Origin: Maratus speciosus
Lineage: Eukaryota; Arthropoda; Arachnida; Araneae; Salticidae
Length of the DNA stretch: 64,000 nucleotides
Reading direction: 5' to 3'
Assembly: GCA_963932465.1 (NCBI GenBank)
Contig: OZ010791.1
Span: 154,859,915-154,923,914 of the forward strand
The notes beneath the pieces are model-generated. The model was given only the letters and a program-made list of their open reading frames with translations. It ran no database searches and was not told where the DNA came from. Made by a program: the position numbers and the translations under genes. Shown one piece after another: positions 55,422 through 64,000 of the stretch. Positions within the stretch are counted from its first letter, which is position 1, and every line of letters begins with the position of its first letter.

Positions 55422-55694
55422 ATATATATATATATATATTCATGAGTAATTACCGGTATAACCCAGCATGCAAGTCTTTATCCTTGCAGTCTGTCTCCAT
55501 TGGACGTTTTCTTTTTGTTCATGGTTTTGTTAGTAAGATTTTTCCATGGTTATTTTGTTAATTTTTCTCTGTAGTTCAGGAGTTTTGGGATTAGATGTAT
55601 ATATATATGTATATATATATTTCAAATAATTTAATTAGTCTTCTTAAATTTTTCTAAAAATATTTGTGAATAGTTAATAATCTATAAATATGTG

Positions 55695-55850
55695 GGCCAA
55701 AAGTCTTTATAACTCTGACAAGTTTGAACTTTCCGCGTTTCATAGTTTTCGAGAAAAACAGCTCTGACAGACGGACAGACAGATAGACACACGAGTGATC
55801 TTATAATGGATCCGTTTTTACTTTTTGAGTACGGAACCCTAATAAACAAA
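55695..55850 (-). repeat. GGGTTCCGTAC / TCTGTCTGTCCGTC repeat fragment
   Basis: Read on the minus strand: TTAGGGTTCCGTACTC, AAAAACGGATCCATTATAAG, ATCACTCG, then TCTGTCTGTCCGTCTGTCAG and ACTATGAAACGC. From memory, this wording is that of a dispersed repeat very common in Lepidoptera and other arthropods. Only the head is present. The minus frame at 55682-55903 is a translation of it. Confidence 0.55.
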
Positions 55851-56118
55851 ATGTGAATAAAATGACCGTGAAAGTAGACTGATACTGTGAAAGTGGTGAA
55901 CATAAAAGCTTAGTCTAAAAAAATTTATAATCCTTTTAAATCCAACATTTGACCCAATATTTTATTCAGATTACTAGATAAGATTTGAGTATATGTAAGA
56001 TTTTAAAACAAAAATCAGTCACTTACAGCAAAATACTCTTCGCGTGATTAACAAAGTATAAAGCTATTTAAAAAACAAACACAAGGTTCGATCCAGGCAA
56101 AATTTGGGGCCTATGTAG

Positions 56119-56246
56119 GGCCCCTTCACAAAATTCCATTTAATAAAACAGGCCCGTTCATAAAAATCCATTCAATAAATCAGGCCCCTTCACAAAATTC
56201 CTTTCAATAAAACAGGCACCTTCACAAAATTTCCTTCCATAAAAAC
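56119..56246 (+). repeat. Minisatellite, four copies of a 32-bp unit
   Basis: GGCCCCTTCACAAAATTC, then a TTNAATAAAACA ending, repeats four times with few changes. Repeats are directly contiguous with no spacers, so it is not a CRISPR array. Confidence 0.85.
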
Positions 56247-56247
56247 A

Positions 56248-58071
56248 TACATTTTATTGATTATTTTTATTAAAATGTTTAATAATTAAACAAAATAAGC
56301 TCACCAGAAAGGAAAACTTTAACTGTAGGATTTTAAAAAGTTATTAATAAACGTTCGGTTCGAATTTCAGAAACTGTATTTCATCTTTCTTGGCAATATG
56401 TTATTTTTCACAAAAGAAATAATAAATTTCACAACAATAACTTTTATTTTTCACAATATGGACCCCAAGACAAAAAACCTGTATCGGCCCATGAAACATA
56501 AATAAATAAATAAGTAAAACAAAGACATGTTTCTTCGTTCACTTTCATCACTAATTAAAGAGGAAAGCTGCCACGATATTGCCCGTGACAAGAAAAAAAA
56601 AAAAAAAAGAAAGAAAGAAAGAGAAAAATCTCAGCTGACACGGCTCGGAATGAACGAAATACAAGCCTGGTCGGGTCTGAATATGCAAACAAAAAAAAAA
56701 AAAAAAAAAAAAAAAAAGAAAGAAAATTAAGGCTTGGAACCCGTCCTGGAAATAATAAAGTTCAGACTCTGTCCAACTCCCCAGAAAAAAAATTAATCCT
56801 GAGCTCGGACCGAGTCTTCAGATAATGATTAAACCAGGCCTGAATTTAATGAAAGAAAACTTCCTCGAGACTGGTCCGAGCTCGGGGTTTGGAACAAATC
56901 CAGCCTCGTGTAGACCTTTAATGTATATATTACCAATTTGTCCACCCCCCCCCCCCCTCCACACACACACACTCCTAGGGTAAATTCTGCCGCTGTCTCT
57001 GAATCATAATTGAAAATTTTGCTAAGAAGGGCACTTTCTTTGCCTATGAACCGCTGCCGCTAATACGAAAGCACCATTTTTAAAAAAATTCGAAACTTTA
57101 TATGAATACATAACTGATATTGCTCCATATAGAAGCTCTTTTTTTGGTATTGTTGTGAGCATTTTAAGGAAAAATAAATAAAATCTTATATATACATTAG
57201 TTTTTATTTTAAAATGTTTTTTTTTATCTATGTTCTGTACACCGGGCAGTACATTCGTAAGCATGGAGGCCAGGGTCGGAAGTCGGATCCCCGCCCCTTA
57301 TACTTTCTAAAACTAGGATTAGGAATTTAGGAATTAGCTATTTGGCCAGTGATAAGAAGGTAGACTCTGAATATGCGAATAGGAAAAATGCTTTTTAAAA
57401 TCCTCAAAACAGAAATACTATTAATATTCAAATACTATAGAAAAGATAAGAATGGAAAAGGAAAAAACAAAATGTTGAAATATGAAATGATCCATGAAAA
57501 TCTAAAATATTTAGTGCTGCCATCTAGTGTGCTAAGTATAAAATTAAAAAGTTTCTTTCGCTCTCTGAAATCTCTTTCTGATGCTACAACGCGCAATCTG
57601 ATCGAGGAAAGAGACATCTATGCTTTACAAAACCTTACAGAGAAGTGATTTTCTTATTACAAAAGACAGCGCATTACCGTAACATAAAACCCCGATAAAC
57701 TTGTTACCCAATTATTCGACATTTATTACTCTCATTAATCGAAAAAAGACAAACTTTAGGCGTGGTAGGGCACACTACAAGAAACAAGAAACAACTTTTG
57801 TATAGGAATCCAGGACCGGCGCAACGTCGTAAGGGTTCCCTGACAAAAGTGTTAGTGGGGCCCAACGTATATGCTGCAATATTGGACTAATAAAATATAT
57901 TTTTAAATTGTATGTATCATAAAATAATATATAATACAGATAATAAAATGTATGAAAAATATCATACTTTCACATTTATTGTGCATAGTTATTTTTAATT
58001 TAGTAAAATCTTCTTCACAATATTTTAAATACTTATTTTTTGCGGTCACGGTTACTTTCGGGATCGTCGTA
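56248..58071. other. Unassigned stretch
   Basis: Poly-A/GAAA tracts near 56592-56625 and 56692-56725, a region with repeated GAGCTCGG/CCGAGC words at 56740-56910, a C run near 56945, and a 91-codon frame at 57373-57648 that is lysine-rich with no recognised domain and is overlapped by an antisense frame. No supported gene. Confidence 0.4.
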
Positions 58072-59257
58072 TCTGGGTCATTCTCACAATCTTTGACTTT
58101 CAGGAATAAAAATCTGGTGAAATAAAACTTGCTAAAATAGCATTTTAAACTAATAGACGAATGCCTTAGTGATTCAAAATAAAGAAAAATTGGTCAGCAG
58201 CGGAAATTTTTTTATTTAACTGAGGTTTAAGTTAAACTTGCGAGTTAAATTTTCCTTACCATTTTACCACTAAAACTTTTTACTTTCTTCTAAATTTTTA
58301 CTTATAATGAATTTTCATAGTACCCACAGGACATTCAAATAAGAAATAATAAGAATGTAGTATTTTTAGTACAAAATTTTGGTATAACATTGTCTTAAAG
58401 GGGTGTTAGAGAAGGGACGGAAGGAAAAAAAAGGGGATGGTATAGGAAAAAAAGGGACGGTAAGGAAAAAAAAAGGGGGTGGTAAGGATCGGACGGTAAG
58501 GAAAATTGCCACTTATTTTTAGGCAAATCATCTTAAGAGTAAGTGATAGCCACAATGTTCATTGATTTTTCAGAAATAGTTATTTACATTGAATTAAATA
58601 ATAATAAAAAAAAAGCTCGACGCTTAAAAAAGCTTAACTTACCCCGAAAAGTACAGGAATAAATTTTGGGGACGGTAAGACTACCAATAAAGCCACGATG
58701 CTTGAAATTGATATTTAAATGCTGATTAAATTCTGCAGTAAATTTCCTATCAAAGAATTTTAGACATTCTTTCTCTAACATACTTCTGTATGAGAAAAAG
58801 CATGAGAAAAAAATTCTGTGGCTGCATCTGAAGTGATTTTCTGTATAATTTTAAAAGAGGGACGGTAAGGAATTTAAAACCCAGGGACAGAGTTAAAAAA
58901 AATGATATCAACCGTAAAAATGTGAGCAGGTTAATTTGTTGCTACATATTTATATAAAACAGCTGACCCAGTTTCGGAAAAAATTACATCGAAGTATCTT
59001 TATTGAAACAATTTTATACAGACAGTTCCAAACTTAAAAATGAGCATCAGGGACACGGGACGGTATAGGAGGTTTCCTGGGATTTGGACCCCCAACATCG
59101 TCCAAAACTTATTTATCTCGTTAATATTGTTATGCAATCATGCAATGGGATGTTCCCCAGTATATGAAAAAAATAAAATAAAAAACACAAGAATATGTAC
59201 TAAAATAAAAATTATTATTCAGGGACATAAAAGTCAAAAGATTGTGAGAATGCTTCA
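58072..59257. mobile_element. TIR element with GGGACGGTAAGG repeats, copy 2
   Basis: Ends GGGTCATTCTCACAATCTTT and AGATTGTGAGAATGC are inverted; TA lies outside each (58070-58071, 59258-59259). It is colinear with 41461-42614 over the whole length. GGGACGG motifs occur at about 58413, 58453, 58491, 58671 and 58859. The frames here are not shared in register with copy 1. Confidence 0.8.
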
Positions 59258-59519
59258 TATATAAACCAAGCTTAGATAAAAAATATTGGGGATTTTAATT
59301 GATGTGGGACGCGCATGGGGCACTTTGAAAAGTTGTTTTTAACGTTTAAAATATTCAGGAAAATTCTTTATTTTCTAAAAAAAAAAAAAAAAAAAAAAAA
59401 ACAATCTTTTAATGTCTTGTGTGATAAATATCTGTCATAATGCATATAATGCATATAGTGTGTCCTTGAATAGTTTTAAAGTAAAAAAAAAAGAGTTTGA
59501 AGGTTCCTTGTCCTATTAA

Positions 59520-59936
59520 GGCTCCTGTCCCTGCTCGCGAAGACACTCACGAGCTAATGCTAATCCTATGAGGAGGGATTTTCCTAATATCTCGTTTGCA
59601 TTTCGACATTTTTAAATAATTTTTTTTTTGCATTGGGTAGCCGAGATCCGTCTCTACATCGCACCTTTTTTCCTTTTTCGATTTTGGTTGCAGATATTTT
59701 TTAGAATGACACTTTCATTTTCAGAACCGATTTTGAAAGTGAAAGTAATTTTATAAAAAATATCTGCGACCAAAATCGAAAAAGTAAAAAAGATGCGATG
59801 TAGAGACGGCCCTCGGCTACCCAGTGCAAAAGAAAAAAAAATTTAAATGTCGAAATGCAAACGAGATATTAGAAAAATCCCTCCCCATAGGATTAGCATT
59901 AGCTCGTGAGTGTCTTTGCGGACAGGGACAGGAGTC
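59520..59936. mobile_element. Fold-back element, GGCTCCTGTCCCTG family, copy 2
   Basis: GGCTCCTGTCCCTGCTCGCG at the left and GGACAGGGACAGGAGTC at the right, with TTAA outside (59516-59519, 59937-59940). Arms of about 190 bp pair almost throughout around GAACCGATTTTGAAAGTG. This uninterrupted copy is the reference for the nested insertion at 14840-15297. Confidence 0.9.
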
Positions 59937-59943
59937 TTAAGGG

Positions 59944-60189
59944 TTTGGTTTGGTTTGATTTTTGAAGGCCGATTATCTGCACAAGGGATATAGGTCCGAG
60001 GGGGGAATGCCCTCCGTGGGGGTCTTTCTAAGGGAACCTAACCCGTATTTACGCATGGAAATCCATGGCTCGAAGAATATCACGAAAACTCCGAACGATT
60101 AGGCCGACGGGGGCGATTGGGATCGAACACAGCACCTCCCGTCTACCAGCTTTGAGAGCAGAACCTCTCAGCCACTGGTGGCGCGGAGC
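59944..60189 (-). mobile_element. tRNA-derived SINE
   Basis: On the minus strand there is an A-box-like TGGCTGAGAGG (60164-60174) and a B box GTTCGATCC (60120-60128), about the spacing of a tRNA gene, followed by an unrelated body and a tail of CAAAC-type repeats. CTTAAGGG occurs at 59936-59943 and again at 60190-60197 (one base different at the start), a likely target duplication. The tRNA part cannot fold into a complete cloverleaf by eye, so it is a SINE and not a tRNA gene. Small frames on both strands here are shadows. Confidence 0.75.
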
Positions 60190-60404
60190 CTTAAGGGATT
60201 TTATCGAAAATTTCAAAACAGCTATCTTGCTTTGTGTGGAATGGGACGACATCACAAGAAGTGCTTGACATAACCACCACCCATGTCTAAACAACATTGA
60301 GTTAGACTATACGTACCTGATAGTTTATTCAGTGTCACTGATTGAAGAATTACAGTGCAATGCCAGCACTTCTACGTCACATTTTACAGACAATAAAGTA
60401 AGTA

Positions 60405-61178
60405 CCGTATATACTCGTGTATAAGTCAATCTCCCCAATTCTTAAACACAATTTAAAAAAAAAAAAAAAAAAATTGAATTTCCGTGTTTAAGTCGAACCA
60501 CATTTCTAGTAGTATGTTGAAAAATGATTTGTAATCGAGGATTTAAAAAAATAATAATAAATGTTCATTAAATTAGTAAACTTTTTTTTTTACGTTTCTA
60601 ATCAGATTTTTTTTTTTTTTTTTTAAATTCATAGTTTTAAAGCTGTATAATCATGTAAAACCGAAGAAGCTTAAACTATTTTGAAACCTTATTCACAGCA
60701 ATTTAATAATACTTAAAAAGAAAAAATTCTTTCAAAAATCTATTCAAGCCCTTTTTTCAAGGGTAAACAACTTCTTAGACTGTTAAAATATAGTACTTCT
60801 TTGTATTGTAGGACTTTTGGGAGAGATATCGTGAAGCATTCTCAAGTTGAACTCTTTTTAAAAAGGGGATTAAAATGTTGAAAAGAATGCTCCTGTATTG
60901 AAGTTGAATTCTGTCCCAAGAGAAAATGGGTGCAGAACAATATCAGGGACATTATTGTCAAGCTTTTTTTGTCAATCAGAGGGAAATGACCATTGTCCGC
61001 TTTATCCCTCTCTCTAACGTAGACCCATGTGTGATTACTTAAAAGACTTGCCCATTTGCCAATTATCTGCGATTTTTTTTTTTTTTTTTTAATTATTGAC
61101 TCGTGTATAAGTCGACTCCTCATTTTCAACTCCCAAATTTTGTCTAAAATTCTTTGACTTATACACGAGTATATACGG
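60405..61178. mobile_element. TIR element with CCGTATATACTCG ends, 774 bp
   Basis: CCGTATATACTCGTGTATAA at the left and TTATACACGAGTATATACGG at the right are perfect inverted ends, extending to AAGTC/GACTT, with TA outside (60403-60404, 61179-61180). GTATAAGTCGA wording repeats internally near both ends. No transposase. I have seen this terminus described in many animal genomes but cannot name the superfamily with confidence. Confidence 0.85.
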
Positions 61179-61294
61179 TATGTTGAAAATGCCGTTACAA
61201 TATTTTCATCAGTATTAAAATTAAGAACAAAAATCAGTGACCAGCTTCGAGTCAGACATCCTGCATTTATGATTCAATAAGTGGATTGCGTCTA

Positions 61295-61693
61295 GCTGTT
61301 CTCTAATCCAAACGGGATACTTACTGACATATTTTTAAATTCATTATTGTTCGGAACGGATGAAATTGGCAGGCATTCTTAATCAGAAACTTTGTAATCG
61401 AAAGATATTTTCCATTTTTTGGTAAACGCAAAAGATCTTTCAGAAACTGTCAAATTTGATGACTCGAACCGAATTTCCGGTTGCGATACGGCGAGAAGGG
61501 GGGAAAACAGGTTGTCACGCGACCACAATCGCTTATAATTCGATAAGTAATTTATTTATCAAAAAATGAAAAATTCATTTCGATTCCAAATCGCTTCAAT
61601 AGTCAAGCCAATTTTATGCCTTTACGTTTAAAAATGAGTCATAAAATGTGTCAGAAAATTTCTCATTGTAGAGCAGGGGATCTAAGAACACCC
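61295..61693 (-). mobile_element. TTAA-type MITE, GGCTGTTCT family, copy 4 (reverse)
   Basis: Read on the minus strand it has the family's landmarks (GTTTCTGAAAGATC, GGAAATTCGGTTCGAG, ATCCCGTTTGGATTAGAGAA). The outer left end is AGCTGTTCTCTAATCC with TCTA in place of TTAA. It lies head to head with copy 5 across a single TTAA (61694-61697). Confidence 0.75.
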
Positions 61694-61697
61694 TTAA

Positions 61698-61987
61698 GGC
61701 TATTCTTAACTGCTTCGCTCAACAAGCACAAAACGTTTTGACGCATTTATAAATTCATTTTTTAACGGAAAGATATAAAATTGGAAAGCCTGACTATCGA
61801 AGCGATTTGGAATCGAACTGTGTTTTCCGTTTTTTGATAAATAAATTACCTATTGAGTTATAAGCGATTTTGATAAAGTGACAGAGAAGTTTTCTCCCTT
61901 TTTTGAGTGGTTATTCTTCTTTCGCGCGGAATGCCGTTCAAAATGCTCAGTTTGACACTATTTTCTGAAAAATTTATTGGGTTTGCC

Positions 61988-62020
<33 letters not shown>

Positions 62021-62130
62021 AAAAACAGATAGATTACACAGTTTTTGAACAACAATACCTGCTAGTTTCATGCATTTCCGACAAAAATAAATTAAAACTT
62101 AAGTCATAAAGTTGCCTTTTTGGATTTTAG
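61698..62130 (+). mobile_element. TTAA-type MITE, GGCTGTTCT family, copy 5
   Basis: Begins GGCTATTCTTAACTGC after TTAA (61694-61697), carries TTAACGGAAAGATATAAAAT, a 25-base A run and GCTAGTTTCATG, and fades at TTTTTGGATTTTAG. The expected GAGAACACCC end and second TTAA are missing, so the right end is truncated or overwritten. Confidence 0.75.
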
Positions 62131-62305
62131 CGGACATTTCCATAGAGCATAATGGTAATGCGATTGCGATCGTAGCACCTTTAGGGACAATAGGGAAGAA
62201 ACTCCCTATCCTTGTAATATTTTTATTATTGAGTATCTACCTTATTGTGATCTTTCTTTTTTTAATGTTGCATGTTTACGTTTTCAATAGAATTTTACAC
62301 CGATA

Positions 62306-62362
62306 CATGAACATAGAATAGATATTCTATTTTATGTATCTAATATCTATTCTATGTTCATG
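62306..62362. other. Perfect 21-bp hairpin
   Basis: CATGAACATAGAATAGATAT plus T (62306-62326) is exactly complementary to 62342-62362, around a 15-base loop. It sits next to the broken end of MITE copy 5. It may be an end of another element whose partner is not recognisable. Confidence 0.85.
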
Positions 62363-63281
62363 CATGGATATATGTTTTTTTTTCTTTTTTGTTATATGAT
62401 GAGTGAACGATTTTGGTGCAATGAAAAACAAGGTAAAAATTTCGTCTTGAATTCTATATATCAAAAGCAATGGTGTAATATAAAAATATACGAAATATTG
62501 CACTCTCAAAGTCCCAGAAAATTTCATAAATATTCCCATTTGGTAGGAAAAATTTTATAGCCGATGTTTTATTAATTTATGAAGTTTAACGTATTAAACA
62601 ATCGTTACAATAATCTTTTAAAATTTACGTATTTTCACTTTCTTACAGATAAAATAAAAATATTGTTTTTAATGTAAATAACGTACAACCAATTCAATAG
62701 TATTTTTAATATTAACATATAAGAAATAATAATAAAATTACAGATGGGGAAAAATTCCTTTCGACAAATTTTTAGAGTTATATAAATCTAAAAGTTAAAA
62801 ATAAATAGAGATACTGACATTACACTCAATAAAATTTTATTCGATATGAATAAATTGACACAATACCTGAATTTGATTTTTTACAATTTAATCTCATAAA
62901 CTTACATATTTACGTTCTTAACAGAATTTTCTAGTGTTTTTCTTTTATATTATTACTTTAATTATCATTTTGTAAGTTAAAGGTGAACAATACAAGTACG
63001 ATAAAAAAAAAGCAGCTAAATAAATAAAGCATAAATAGAATATCGTCTGCCTCTTCTTCATTTTAGGAAAGAATAGATACTCAAAACATAGAGCGTAAAG
63101 ATATTTCTTCAACATAGGTAAATTTCGGAGGCTTGTTAATTCTTCCCCCTTGTCGGTAGTGACGCTAGTATTGCTGCCATTACAGATTTTGCCGTAAATG
63201 TCCCATCTTGTATATTAATCTATGGCCTCACCGTTAGGTATGTTCCGTGATTTTCTTCGAACCTGTGTATACAGTGCGTAA
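62363..63281. other. Unassigned A+T-rich stretch
   Basis: No paired termini or convincing frame. A less A+T-rich block at 63120-63280 (TTCCCCCTTGTCGGTAGTGA) has no identity I can give. Confidence 0.4.
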
Positions 63282-63558
63282 GGCTGCGTTTAGAAAGCAA
63301 AATTGTTCACTGTTATGCTAAAGCAATAAAACCTTTCTTTTCCAACCCCATTTGTGATTTTTAACAAAAGGACGAGAGGATCAACAATGGGTCATGAGAT
63401 AAGATTAGATCGAACTTGAAGGAAACTCTTCTCTCCTGCAGGATGTCCAGCACTTTTCTTGTAAAACCATAAAAGATGAAAAACGCCACGTGACCACAGA
63501 AAGCACCGTCTGACCAGAACAAAAAGACCGCGAGTAGAATGATATGTCTATCTGGAGC
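63282..63558. mobile_element. TTAA-type MITE, GGCTGCGT family, copy 2
   Basis: Starts GGCTGCGTTTAGAAAGC after GTAA, ends TCTGGAGC before TTAA (63559-63562). Interior blocks ACAAAAGGACGAGAGGATCA, ATGGGTCATGAGATAAG, CTCTCCTGCAGGA and CCACGTGACCACA align in order with 48547-48815. It is more diverged at the right end. Confidence 0.65.
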
Positions 63559-63637
63559 TTAAATATGGGTTAAGTCCTATTAGAAATATCTCACCACTTC
63601 CGCGGAGGGCACTCCCATCCTCAGCCTATATCCTTAA

Positions 63638-64000
63638 GAGGCTACTTCAGTCAAATGAAAAGATGCATTCGCTAATGCTAATCCAATGGAAGAAATTTAT
63701 AAAGATATCACGGTCGCATTTCAATATTTTTAAATGATTTCTTTTGCATTAAATAGTTGAGGTCGATCTGTATGCAGGCCGTTTTTACCTTTTCGATTTT
63801 GATTGCAGATATTTTTTATGAGGATGCTTTTACTTTCGAAACCGGTTCCAAAAATGAAAGTGTCCTCATAAGAAATACCTGTAAACAAAATCAAAAAAGT
63901 AAACTACGGCGTTTATATAGATCGATCTCAACTATTCAATGCAAAAGAGATCATTTAAAAACATTGAAATGCGACCGAGATATCTTTATAAATTTCTTCC
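63638..64000. mobile_element. Fold-back element, diverged copy 3, cut by the window end
   Basis: Follows TTAA (63634-63637). GCTAATGCTAATCCAATGGA and ATCACGGTCGCATTTCAAT at the left pair with ATTGAAATGCGACCGAGAT at the right around ACCGGTTCCAAAAATGAAAG. The outer right terminus lies beyond 64000. Confidence 0.8.

Noticed and set aside
56119..56246. CRISPR-like array
   Set aside because: The 32-bp units are contiguous with no spacers, and the setting is eukaryotic.
57373..57648. 91-codon lysine-rich frame as a gene
   Set aside because: No recognisable domain, an antisense frame of similar length overlaps it, and composition is as expected from A-rich DNA.
60120..60190. tRNA gene on the minus strand
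   Set aside because: A and B boxes are present, but no full cloverleaf with acceptor stem is seen, and a SINE body, tail and target duplication follow.

Overview
This window reads as eukaryotic, strongly A+T-rich, repeat-dominated nuclear DNA, most likely from an arthropod; spider or another chelicerate is my guess from the repertoire of elements and is not proven. I see no intact host protein-coding gene, no rRNA and no functional tRNA gene. The short open frames are almost all chance frames or frames inside tandem repeats. The real coding signals are four transposon-derived remnants: a pogo/Tigger-type transposase tail (5691-6515), a Helitron helicase pseudogene (47515-49110), a hAT transposase C-terminus (49368-49655, minus strand) and an uninterrupted 250-codon reverse transcriptase frame (53103-53855).

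Layout. 1-3.4 kb: a Helitron-like 3' end, a 152-bp tandem array, and a TIR-bounded segment. 3.4-16.9 kb: degenerate same-orientation copies of one ancestral sequence (called D here), interrupted by a pogo-like element, two hAT elements, an ACCCGACTG element, several TTAA-flanked MITEs and a MITE family with 3-bp target duplications. 16.9-22.1 kb: two head-to-tail Helitron-like elements, the second hosting a third. 22.5-24.8 kb: three elements nearly end to end. 25.6-37.4 kb: a three-level nest (pogo-like termini around a Harbinger-like element around a roughly 10.9-kb inner element with promoter and splice signals). 37.4-47 kb: more D copies, a 4.3-kb hAT element and a 375-bp satellite. 47.2-50.4 kb: Helitron pseudogene carrying three later insertions. 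52.3-55.4 kb: a CC-ended TTAA MITE, the RT and a hAT MITE. 58-64 kb: TIR elements, fold-back elements and a tRNA-derived SINE.

The strongest evidence is internal: terminal inverted repeats with matching target duplications (for example GTTATAAT at 8589-9387, TGTTGCAT at 24626-24812, CTTCGCAA at 48286-48473), and paralogous empty sites supplied by other repeat copies in the same window. These give relative insertion ages. Superfamily names are inferred from termini and target-duplication length. No database search was possible.

I did not find a convincing new cellular system. The least explained recurring pattern is a design shared by several otherwise different repeats: a short 5' hairpin, a TCTGTC or TATC run, a conserved phrase-like stretch, then in several cases tandem units of about 150 bp.
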